Assembly: GCA_028284225.1 (NCBI GenBank)
Contig: JANQSD010000011.1
Location: forward strand, 1-64,000
From: Arenicellales bacterium
GTDB lineage: Bacteria > Pseudomonadota > Gammaproteobacteria > Arenicellales > JAHEKD01
DNA length: 64,000 nucleotides
Direction of reading: 5' to 3'
Part shown: piece after piece, positions 1 to 8,065 of the stretch
Layout of the letters: each line of letters starts with the position of its first letter
How positions within the stretch are numbered: the first letter of the stretch is position 1
Translations under genes and position numbers: made by a program
The notes under the pieces: generated by a model
What the model saw: only the letters and a program-made list of their open reading frames with translations
Databases searched by the model: none
What the model was told of the DNA's origin: nothing

Positions 1-189
1 AATTTTTTCAGGATTCGTAGATTTAAAATCCTGCTTTGTAAGGATTCTATATCGAATAGTACTAGACCTATCTATTTGAACATTATCAATGATTGTTGGG
101 AGTTGATATTTAGCTAACCTACCAGTACAAGCTGTCAGTAATACAAATATGGAAGATACAACTATTAAATTTATGAACAAATTTTTCAT
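1..189 (-). CDS. Putative lipoprotein, C-terminus outside window
   Basis: An open frame on the minus strand starts at ATG 189-187 and runs off the left edge, giving 63 codons. The N-terminus is a classical lipoprotein signal: Lys at position 3, a hydrophobic stretch, then the lipobox LTAC with the lipid-accepting Cys near residue 21. The visible mature part matches no family I know. It would be an envelope lipoprotein. It points the same way as the hydrolase gene at 404-2416, about 215 bp upstream of it, and could be a partner of that gene, but nothing in the sequence proves this. Confidence 0.6.
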   Translation of the reverse strand, partial: MKNLFINLIVVSSIFVLLTACTGRLAKYQLPTIIDNVQIDRSSTIRYRILTKQDFKSTNPEKI

Positions 190-403
190 CAATCAGCTTA
201 ATTTTATAGAATTAGCAAAACTAAGATAACATTATCTATATTTTATAGGTAAGTAAATTAGTTGAAATAGTAGAAAAAAGAGTAGCAGTGTGGTTTTCGA
301 ATGAGGACGTAAAATAATACTTATCTGAAGAGTTGCTTAATGTATCGGGGCGTTGAGCGGTTTGAATGCTATCCAGGTTAATTCAAATATCAAGGTAATA
401 TAT

Positions 404-2416
404 TTAGACCTTTGTTAAAATTTTAGAAATCACATAAAAATAAGTGGCTACAGATATTGTCCTGAGCCCTTGACCAGTATAGTAATCATGCCAAAGATCA
501 GAATAGATTAGAAAACCAACGATACCAAAAAACCAAACAAGAATAGCTGCAATGGTTATTAATAAAATAATTTTTGTGTGCCGGCGTTTTTTTAATCGTT
601 CATCTATAGGCAAGTGTGCTAAAGAAGATTCAAGTAAAGCAACTGTAATACCAGAAACGAAGAGTAATATTATGGGTACTCCCCAAAATAAGTATAGATT
701 TGTCCATGCTAGGTAGGGCAAATAAAACAGGATGATAGTGAGTAATAAAAGTATAACTAATGGGCAGATGAAATATATAGCTGGTTCCGTAAACGGAAAA
801 GTTCTATCATCCCTAAAAGTGGAGTCATCTTTTTTTATTTCTGGAGATGGACCATCAATAACCGCAAACTTAGCGAGAAATTCCCAATTATCTTCTTGAA
901 TTGCTGCACTATGTGATCCAATTTTTGAGTCACCACCTTCAACATCCTGGCTTTTGAATGGGATTACTCCGGCACCTCCTAGATTAGGGCCAAAGAGCCA
1001 GTTTAGAGGAAAAATATCTGCGATCATTGGCAGTAACCCGACAACCCAATCAAACGTGGCAGTAAAATTTAAAACTCTCATTTCTCCAAGTTGATTTTCG
1101 TCATTAGTGTTTTGTTGCTGTCGTTTATAACGCTCTACAATTTTTTGCCAGTTATACTTGAATGAAACCACACTGCCAGCAAAAATAACTCTTTCAAAGT
1201 TCATATCAGGGTAGTTTTCTAGTGCATGTGCCAGTAAATATGTTCCATTACTGTGTGCAATATAAGAGAATTTGGCATTGGGGTAGCGCCTTCTCGCTTC
1301 AACATATTTGTTGGTGAGCCAATGTATTTTTTCCATGCGTTTGCCGTATTTGAGAAATTCAAGCATGGAAAAATAACCGTAACTGCTGGTGATAATAGCA
1401 ATTTCAGATTTTGTTCCAATGTTTTCGCTGACAAAAATCTTTCGTGCGTTTAAACCGATTTTTTGAGTCCAGTGACCTTCATCACGGATTCCATGAATCA
1501 CAAAAACAACTCGCTCTACTTGGGGTTCAATAGGCGGTAGTGATACATCCCATGGTTGAATAGTCTGCTCTTGTTCATCGGCTTCTATCGTAAGAGATTG
1601 TTCGAATATTTCACGTCTACGCTGTCCCAATCCTGTGCTTTCATCGAAATTTAAAATCGTCACATGATCAGAATGTGGAACATTTAGATATAAAAATCTT
1701 TCACCGCTAACCATGTCTACCATATCCCTCCATGACACAATCTCATCAATAGAGCCAAGCAATTGAACTACTGTGGGAGCAGTATGCTTCGATTCTAGCC
1801 ACTGAAGGCGTAACCAAGTAAGAAAAGGTGATCCTCTTTGGAGCTGCATTATCCATAATGGGCGTCTCTCTCTGGATGCACATTTGGCCCTTATGTACTC
1901 AAGTATACTAAGCAATGGAATAAGTATTTTTCCAGCTGACCAGGAAATCTTCTTGGATAATGGTAAATGATGTGATATTTCCCAACCCTGATTTAGAGGA
2001 GAAATTAATACGAGTCGAATATTAGCAGGCAAAATTTTCCCTAATTCGCCGTTATTGCGAGAAATCATAAAAATTGACTGTGCAAGTACGCCACCTGCGC
2101 TATGTCCGATAATAGTAAAACTATTTATGGACTTAGATAGAAGTAGTGTATTTAAATGCTTAACGATTTCTTCTGATAGTTTTTTTAGATCTGCACTGTC
2201 CTTCCAATGAAAAGGTAAATGCGGGATCAAAATAAAACAAGAAGATGCTTTCTTTGACCTCCAAACGTTTAATACCGAGTTTGCTAAATTACCGACAGTC
2301 TGTGGGCCGCAATCCATACCATGGAGAAGCAATACAAGGTCATTGGATTTGTTATCACCCATAGTCTCCCAATCGTCGATTCCATTAGGGAAGTAAGAAT
2401 AAGTTTTCTTTACCAT
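404..2416 (-). CDS. Tandem alpha/beta-hydrolase with C-terminal membrane segments
   Basis: A 670-residue protein with two hydrolase-like halves. The first half has the oxyanion strand LVLLLHGMD (about residues 27-35) and the nucleophile elbow GHSAGG (104-109, Ser106). The second half repeats the pattern with VFVIHGIRD near residue 308 and AHSNGT with Ser389. About three hydrophobic helices follow between residues 545 and 645, so the enzyme should be anchored in the membrane. Substrate is unknown; a lipid or lysolipid esterase is an inference from the fold and anchor. Its start overlaps by 7 bases the end of a small ORF (2410-2538), which suggests translational coupling. The region is AT-rich and flanked by IS66 debris, consistent with acquired DNA. 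Confidence 0.75.
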   Translation of the reverse strand: MVKKTYSYFPNGIDDWETMGDNKSNDLVLLLHGMDCGPQTVGNLANSVLNVWRSKKASSCFILIPHLPFHWKDSADLKKLSEEIVKHLNTLLLSKSINSFTIIGHSAGGVLAQSIFMISRNNGELGKILPANIRLVLISPLNQGWEISHHLPLSKKISWSAGKILIPLLSILEYIRAKCASRERRPLWIMQLQRGSPFLTWLRLQWLESKHTAPTVVQLLGSIDEIVSWRDMVDMVSGERFLYLNVPHSDHVTILNFDESTGLGQRRREIFEQSLTIEADEQEQTIQPWDVSLPPIEPQVERVVFVIHGIRDEGHWTQKIGLNARKIFVSENIGTKSEIAIITSSYGYFSMLEFLKYGKRMEKIHWLTNKYVEARRRYPNAKFSYIAHSNGTYLLAHALENYPDMNFERVIFAGSVVSFKYNWQKIVERYKRQQQNTNDENQLGEMRVLNFTATFDWVVGLLPMIADIFPLNWLFGPNLGGAGVIPFKSQDVEGGDSKIGSHSAAIQEDNWEFLAKFAVIDGPSPEIKKDDSTFRDDRTFPFTEPAIYFICPLVILLLLTIILFYLPYLAWTNLYLFWGVPIILLFVSGITVALLESSLAHLPIDERLKKRRHTKIILLITIAAILVWFFGIVGFLIYSDLWHDYYTGQGLRTISVATYFYVISKILTKV

Positions 2417-2538
2417 TGGGTGTCTAATCTTTTGTGCTCAGAATCGATTGGTGTTTCATAAGCGACTTTGTCTTCGGCATCATAATAACGAAGCTGTGTC
2501 ATACATAGTTTCAGAGTATTAAGCAATTCTTCAGTCAT
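2410..2538 (-). CDS. Small ORF (42 aa) overlapping the hydrolase start
   Basis: ATG 2538-2536 to TAA 2412-2410 encodes a 42-residue charged peptide beginning MTEELLNTLKL and ending KRLDTQW. Its stop overlaps the start codon of the downstream hydrolase, typical of coupled genes. A stop codon lies two codons upstream of the ATG, so it is not the tail of a longer frame. No clear Shine-Dalgarno sequence is visible. The terminal repeat of an IS66 remnant begins only 7 bases upstream, at 2546, so any native promoter has been displaced. It could be a real small protein, for example a chaperone or immunity partner, or a chance frame. Confidence 0.4.
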   Translation of the reverse strand: MTEELLNTLKLCMTQLRYYDAEDKVAYETPIDSEHKRLDTQW

Positions 2539-2545
2539 CAATTAT

Positions 2546-2845
2546 GTAAGCGATTTGTTAAGGATGGGATGATCATATAATCGATAATTTGTCTAGAGTA
2601 TGGTTTTCAAATCTGGAGATTAGAATGCTGGCAAGAACGATGACGGCGAGGTAGCGTTTGTGGCTGAGTCATGTTAAAGCAGCTGCGCTAATGACGGCAG
2701 TATTGCTGATTATGCCCAAGCCCACGGTTTACGTTTAAAGATGCTTTATCAGTGGAAGTCTTAGTCAAACTGGGTTTATATCAACATGATACTGGGCCAA
2801 AAAAATCGGCTTTTGTGCCGGTTGAATCTTCTGTATAATTTCGAA
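2546..2845 (+). mobile_element. IS66-family remnant (terminal repeat plus partial tnpA)
   Basis: The segment opens with GTAAGCG at 2546-2552, continuing TTAAGGATGGGAT, which matches the terminus of the second IS66 copy in this window (8065 reading leftwards). From about 2625 the plus strand carries decayed tnpA codons: LARTMTA, SIADYAQAHGLRLKMLYQWKS and, after a frameshift, SAFVPVE. These parallel the tnpA remnant of the larger element at 7651-7999. Stop codons and frameshifts interrupt it. Everything downstream (tnpB, tnpC and the other end) is gone, so this is a dead fragment. Confidence 0.75.
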
Positions 2846-2929
2846 CAATTCTTATTCATAATTAGCCAACATAATTATGGCGATTGTATTTCTATTGCTC
2901 AGTGTCTCTTGATTTTATGATTATGAGGT

Positions 2930-3778
2930 TTACTTCTCTACTTCGGTGTTTACAATTGAATCAACGAGTCCAGGCATCTCTTTACTCACCCACCAACTAG
3001 TAAAGTCACTAGTTAACTCATCATCGGATCGATACCCAGCAGTCTTAATATTAACTGGATATAGCCATCCAGGAGAACTGGCATCTCCAATCGTAATAGC
3101 ATTTACAGGGCTGTTAACAGAATTTTTTATTGAGTCATATGCTGTAGAATAAGCTGCGGAATACATTCCTGTGGCTACTCTATAGCATGTTGATCGTTCA
3201 CCTGACTCTAAATTCTCGTTAATATCTCCCGTTTGTTTTTTTTCCTGTAATAGTTCTTTGACTGAAACAACATCTCGATATAAGAATCTTCTTATATTTT
3301 TGGTATTGTAACAAACAGTCGGAGAAGCAAGACGAGCAAATCTTGTGTCTATGTTATTCAATGTCTCAACAATCAATTTTCTAGTTTCATCATCTGAATC
3401 TTGTAAATATTTTCGATATTTATCTAATTCAAATTCAGTTAGCCCTATGACAATATATCTATCAGTAGACTCTTGAGCCATTTCAAGTTCAAGTCCTAAT
3501 GAACTGAACCTAACATCCTTGTAAATAACTTCTACGTTTTCATTTGGATACCTTGAGATCGCATTTTTAACACCGTCATTATTCCAAGTCGATAAAAAAA
3601 TTAATTTCTCCGCACTAGAATCATACTTTGACTCATCTGTAGTTAGAATTACTGAATTATTTTGTTCAGTGTCGGATTTTAAATCAACTATTTTCTGATC
3701 AGTTTTATCAGATAATGCAAATCTCACGCATAATAAACTTAGGAAGATTAGGAAACTATATTTTATTATTCTAATCAT
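2930..3778 (-). CDS. Secreted or membrane-anchored protein of unknown family
   Basis: A 282-residue protein with an N-terminal hydrophobic segment (about residues 5-22, IIKYSFLIFLSLLCV) that could be a signal peptide or single anchor. The rest is hydrophilic, rich in Asp, Glu and Ser, with a few Cys (in PTVCYNT and STCYRVA) but no motif I recognise. It is divergent from the patatin gene, with 86 bp between the starts, so the two probably share a control region. Position next to a membrane patatin suggests an envelope partner or immunity-like role; this is inference only. Confidence 0.6.
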   Translation of the reverse strand: MIRIIKYSFLIFLSLLCVRFALSDKTDQKIVDLKSDTEQNNSVILTTDESKYDSSAEKLIFLSTWNNDGVKNAISRYPNENVEVIYKDVRFSSLGLELEMAQESTDRYIVIGLTEFELDKYRKYLQDSDDETRKLIVETLNNIDTRFARLASPTVCYNTKNIRRFLYRDVVSVKELLQEKKQTGDINENLESGERSTCYRVATGMYSAAYSTAYDSIKNSVNSPVNAITIGDASSPGWLYPVNIKTAGYRSDDELTSDFTSWWVSKEMPGLVDSIVNTEVEK

Positions 3779-3864
3779 TTTATATCACGGCTTGACTCTA
3801 TTGTTTCTACCAATATACTACAAGATTAATTAATTTTAACTTAATTTTACTAAAAATCATAAAA

Positions 3865-6312
3865 ATGGATGAAAAAAATAGAGGGAAAATTGAAAATTAC
3901 ATACAAAATCCCGAACAAGTTTATGAAATAGAACGTGATTATATCACTAAAATAAGAACCAATCCTGAACAGAATGAAAAACCTGATTATGCTCCTATTG
4001 GATTAAGTCTATCGGGAGGGGGCATAAGATCCGCAACAATTTGCCTTGGTGCTTTACAGGCACTCTATAAGCACAAATATCTTAATATATTCGATTATCT
4101 TTCAAGTGTATCTGGTGGAGGTTTCATTGGCGGTTTCCTAACAACATTAATCCACAACTCATCAAAAAAAGATAAAGCATCAATATTAAATGAACTTGAT
4201 CATTCTAATGGAGAAATTGAATCTGAAGTATTTAGAGACTTAAGAAACTATTCAGAATATTTAGCCCCAAAAGGAATAGTAGACAAACTTAGAATACCGG
4301 CAATTATATTTTCAGGTTTCTTTATCAATTTCATTTGTATCTTACCATGGTTGCTAATATTGACTGTCCTAATGACAATTATTTCCATTGATTTAGTCAA
4401 TGATCTAAGTTCTGTCAAAGTTAATATGGAGTTCCAAGAGGAAAATTTCCCTACTCTTTCGTCGCTGTTGAGAAGTTATTACCTTACTAGTCTTTATCTA
4501 ATACTATTGTTGGTGCTGATATTTTGCATTCCTTTTTTTAATTTATTTGTAACAAAAGTTATAAACCCTTTATCCACTCATATGAACTCGACCACCTTTA
4601 ATGAACTTAGAAATCACACTAAACTGAACATACAAGTCGAAGGGATTTTACTGATAGTTTTGATTATGCTTATCATACTAGAGTCACAGCCAACGATATT
4701 ATTCTTTATTGATCAGTATTTTTGGGAAACAAAAATTCCACCAATAATAGCAGGTAGTCTTGATACCAATATAGATCTAAGATCCTTAGATACAAGACTC
4801 GAAGGATTTGTGATTGGTTATTCACTTGTATTTAGTTTTATACTTAGCGTGATAGTTTTTCGAGTTGCCAGACCTGAAAAAGCACATCAAAAGTTTATTT
4901 CTCAAAAACTAAAGGAAAAATTCAAAGAATTTTTACTATTCATTATTGGCCCACTTACTCTATGGTTATTATTTGCATTTTTAAGTACGCTATCTCTAAA
5001 CCATACACTTTCTGATGACAGCTTACTAAAAAAAATACCTGCTCAATACTTATCGAACTTTCTCGAGTATTTAAATGGCTTAATTCCTAGTAGGTATTAT
5101 TGGCCTAGTGATTGGAATCCATACATTGAAACTAGTGTGGATTCATCCAAAAGAAATGATACTTTCATTATATTGAGCATTTATTTAATTATTAGTTTAG
5201 TTCTATATCTTTATTCGCGCCTCTTCATTGATTTTAACCACACATCACTACACCGATTTTACCGTGAGAAGATTTGCAGTGCTTTTTTTGTACCTTCAAA
5301 AGAAAAAAAAATTGAGGCAAATACAAGACTAAATCAAGATAAAATTAAACTATCAAAAATTTCTGATTCTAGAACCTTGCCTTTCCTTATTATAAATACA
5401 ACCATAAATTTACATAATTCCTCTTCACTCCCTCATAAACGCAGTGCTGATTCATTTTTTTTCTCTCCGCTATATAGTGGATCAACAGAAACTGGATACT
5501 GTCGAACGGTAGACCTTGAAAGAAAAGACCACAACCTTGATTTAGGGGCTACCACTGCAATTTCGGGAGCTGCTGCGGCACCAATAATGGGGAGAATGAC
5601 AGTTAAGCCATTAATTTTTTTATTTGCTTTACTTAATGTTAGGCTGGGGTACTGGTTGCCAAACCCAATGAACTTCAAAGACAAACGCTATAAAAATAAA
5701 AGAAACTCAAAAGTTGGATTGAAGTATCTAGTAGCTGAAGCCTTTGGAAAAGCAAATAAAAAAGATAAGTATGTATTTCTAACAGACGGTGGGCACAGCG
5801 ATAACTCTGGAATTTATCAACTACTCAGAAGGAAATGTAAATTAATTGTTGCTGTTGATGGTGAGATGGATAAGCATCATTCATTTGGGGGGTTATCTAA
5901 TGTGATTAGATTAGCTCGCATAGATTTAGGTATTGATATTGAGATTAATGTAGATAATTTAGTTCCGGACAATTTAGGATACAGTAAAAAACATTACAGT
6001 GTTGCGTTGATCAGATATTCAAAAAATGAACAAGCATTATTAATCTACTTAAAGTCTTCTCTCACTGGCGATGAAAATTTATATGTTAGTTCATACAAAA
6101 ATAAAATGGCTGATTTTCCTCACGAATCTACATCTGATCAATTTTTTAGTGAGGAACAATTTGAATCATATAGATCACTGGGCTACCACATAGTTAATAA
6201 TTTTCTTGGAAATGACGATAATCAGGATGCTATAGCAAGTTATCTAAACAATAAAACTACAGCCATAGAAGCATATGACGTTTTAATGAAAAATATTGCC
6301 TCTCCTGGATGA
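3865..6312 (+). CDS. Patatin-like phospholipase with embedded membrane segments
   Basis: An 815-residue patatin-type hydrolase. The N-terminal part has the oxyanion loop GGGIR (residues 51-55) and the nucleophile elbow SVSGG with Ser83. The partner Asp sits in LTDGGHSDNSG at Asp641. Patatins cleave acyl ester bonds of phospholipids with this Ser-Asp dyad. Between Ser and Asp are roughly five to six hydrophobic helices (about 140-175, 205-235, 255-280, 310-335, 365-390, 435-460), so the catalytic domain is interrupted by a membrane block and its halves should meet on one face of the membrane. ATG at 3865 is the first good start; no strong SD is visible. Codon use is very AT-rich compared with the housekeeping genes further right, a sign of transfer. 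Confidence 0.8.
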   Translation: MDEKNRGKIENYIQNPEQVYEIERDYITKIRTNPEQNEKPDYAPIGLSLSGGGIRSATICLGALQALYKHKYLNIFDYLSSVSGGGFIGGFLTTLIHNSSKKDKASILNELDHSNGEIESEVFRDLRNYSEYLAPKGIVDKLRIPAIIFSGFFINFICILPWLLILTVLMTIISIDLVNDLSSVKVNMEFQEENFPTLSSLLRSYYLTSLYLILLLVLIFCIPFFNLFVTKVINPLSTHMNSTTFNELRNHTKLNIQVEGILLIVLIMLIILESQPTILFFIDQYFWETKIPPIIAGSLDTNIDLRSLDTRLEGFVIGYSLVFSFILSVIVFRVARPEKAHQKFISQKLKEKFKEFLLFIIGPLTLWLLFAFLSTLSLNHTLSDDSLLKKIPAQYLSNFLEYLNGLIPSRYYWPSDWNPYIETSVDSSKRNDTFIILSIYLIISLVLYLYSRLFIDFNHTSLHRFYREKICSAFFVPSKEKKIEANTRLNQDKIKLSKISDSRTLPFLIINTTINLHNSSSLPHKRSADSFFFSPLYSGSTETGYCRTVDLERKDHNLDLGATTAISGAAAAPIMGRMTVKPLIFLFALLNVRLGYWLPNPMNFKDKRYKNKRNSKVGLKYLVAEAFGKANKKDKYVFLTDGGHSDNSGIYQLLRRKCKLIVAVDGEMDKHHSFGGLSNVIRLARIDLGIDIEINVDNLVPDNLGYSKKHYSVALIRYSKNEQALLIYLKSSLTGDENLYVSSYKNKMADFPHESTSDQFFSEEQFESYRSLGYHIVNNFLGNDDNQDAIASYLNNKTTAIEAYDVLMKNIASPG

Positions 6313-6598
6313 ATGGTGATATTCGGAAATTTATCGCTGTAGTCTTTTTTACGTAGAGCGAATCTTGCAGAAGAGTAACTGCAAAGTTAAGGGCGTTCGT
6401 TTTTGATGAGAATATATTCGGTAATAATTTAATTTGTTATAGTTTATCTTGCTATGTTATGATGATTTGAGGTCAAGGATGACCCATCGCTTGGCATGAG
6501 GATGCCTGGCATGTGGGCAGGGAGCCTATGCAACCTGCTTCGCCGCAGACCGGCAGGGAAGCGGGTTTGCGGCATTATTATTTCTTTGCTCTGACCTT

Positions 6599-7261
6599 TC
6601 AAGCGGCTTCGTCCAGCTTGATTTCAGGTTTGAATGGTAATAACGCTTCAATTTGCTCAACACTGGTGGTTTTGGGCAGTGCTGTAAACACCATTTTTAG
6701 ATACCGGTATGGCTCCAAGTCATTCGCCTTAGCCGTTTCAATCAGGCTGTACAGATTGTTACTGGCCTTGGCACCGGATACGGTATCCGAGAACAGATGA
6801 TTTTTACGGCCAATCACAAACGGCCGAATTACGTTCTCGCAGTGATTGTTGTCGATAGTCAATCGGCCATCGGTCGTATAGACGGTTAATTTATCCCACT
6901 GTTTATCCATGTAATACATGGCCTTGCTCAACGCCGACTGCTTGACCACGACAGGGAGATGTTTATCCAGCCATTTTCTAAGATTATTAAGAATGGGAAT
7001 AGATCGAGTCTGCCGTAAAAACATACGCTGATCAGCATCAATATCTTTAGCTTGCTTCTCGATTCGATACAGTAATTGGATGCGTTGCATGGCCAAAGCA
7101 ATCGCTTCAATGAGTTGGTTAATATAATCCGATTGGTGTTTAGTTTTAGTCTGTTCAGTCGATAGTTCTGTTTCAAGACGAGTACATTTATCTTGAAGTC
7201 GAATCACTAATTCCTTGAGTCGGTCAGCGTCATTCGGCAGTGATTCAATAGATTGATTCAT
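6599..7261 (-). pseudogene. tnpC: IS66 transposase TnpC, in-frame internal deletion
   Basis: A 220-residue open frame joins the N-terminal coiled-coil leader of an IS66 transposase (to about residue 63, EAIALAMQ) directly to the C-terminal part beginning near LYRIEKQAKDI. The final catalytic Glu region is present as IDNNHCENVIRPFVIGRKN, and the conserved tail SLIETAKANDLEPYRYL follows. The DNA-binding and zinc-finger region and the two catalytic Asp residues of the DDE domain are missing. Typical family members are about 500 residues. The deletion kept the reading frame, so a short non-catalytic protein could still be made, but transposase activity is not expected. Confidence 0.85.
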
Positions 7262-7298
7262 GGGCCATATTTTACCATGACAACAGTCTTAAAACCCC

Positions 7299-7654
7299 TT
7301 AAAGTACAGTGTGATGTGGCAATGTTGCATGCCCCTGTAGCAAGGTTAAATCATACCGATCCAACAGCCAGTTGATCTGCTGCGCGTTCAATTCAACCTG
7401 ATCCATCGGTAAATTCACCAGCCAGAGAAACCGGGCTTTCTCAATCTTCTTTAGTAACAAGACAAACCCATTACCGTCCCAGCCCACCAATTTAATGATC
7501 GTTCGGGCCGCATTACAAAACACAAACAGTTTCGAAGAAAACGGGTCTAATTCCATTGACCTTCGACTATCGCCACCAGACCATTGATGGACTTACGCAT
7601 GTCCACCGGATGACGATACAAATAAATCACCGAATCCGAAGACGGACGGATCAA
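7299..7654 (-). pseudogene. tnpB: IS66 TnpB (Orf2), frameshifted
   Basis: The upstream part, from a likely TTG start near 7654, reads IRPSSDSVIYLYRHPVDMRKSI in short blocks typical of IS66 Orf2, followed by NGLVAIVEGQ. The frame then shifts by one base near 7556 and continues as LDPFSSKLFVFCN and VGWDGNGFVLLLKK, also typical of the family, to a stop at 7299. The gene is therefore split and inactive unless frameshifting rescues it. It overlaps the stop of the upstream tnpA, as in intact IS66 elements. Confidence 0.8.
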
Positions 7655-7999
7655 CGCTTAAGCCCAGTGTTGGTAATAATGGATCGAATTATCTTGGTAT
7701 CCAGTTCGCCGGTAAACTCAATCTTCGTCCCATCGGTCAGTATGATCGTGCAGCTTGGAATACAACTAGAATAGTGTGCCGGTGCTACCGGAACAAAACC
7801 TGGCTTATTTGACTCAACACCGGGGCTGTACAGCCAACTTAACCAGCTTACTCTTCCATTGGTACAATGTCTTAAGCCGCAACTCATAAGTCTCAGTATA
7901 GTCGGCAATACTGCCGTTACTTTCATCTGCTGCTCTAACATGGCCCAGCCATAAACGCTGTTTCGCCGTCATTGTTCTTGCCAGCATACAAGTCTCCAA
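7651..7999 (-). pseudogene. tnpA: IS66 TnpA (Orf1), frameshifted
   Basis: The N-terminal part (frame ending at 7814) reads MLARTMTAKQRLWLGHVRAA and SIADYTETYELRLKTLYQWKS, the helix-turn-helix region of IS66 Orf1 proteins. After a frameshift near 7835 the C-terminal part continues as KPGFVPVAP and LTDGTKIEFTGELD, the usual end of these proteins. Two overlapping frames therefore encode what was one gene. The same coding sequence is recognisable, more decayed, at 2625-2845. Confidence 0.8.
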
Positions 8000-8065
8000 T
8001 GTTGAAAACCGTACTCTGACAGATTACAGATTAAATGAAAATCCCGTCCTTAATTTGGCGCTTAC

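Larger units (their letters stand above)
6375..8065 (-). mobile_element. Degenerate, internally deleted IS66-family element
   Basis: The element is bounded by imperfect inverted repeats: the plus strand at 6375 reads GTAACTGCAAAGTTAAGG and the minus strand from 8065 reads GTAAGCGCCAAATTAAGG, about 16 of 21 positions matching over the full arm. It contains remnants of tnpA, tnpB and tnpC in the usual IS66 order, all on the minus strand. Its length is about 1.69 kb. The tnpC frame lacks about 290 codons compared with usual family members, and adding that back gives about 2.56 kb, the normal IS66 size. No matching 8-bp target duplication is visible at the ends. The element cannot transpose on its own. 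Confidence 0.85.

Noticed and set aside
6513..6800. Plus-strand open frame in the IS66 element
   Set aside because: It is antisense to the tnpC remnant.
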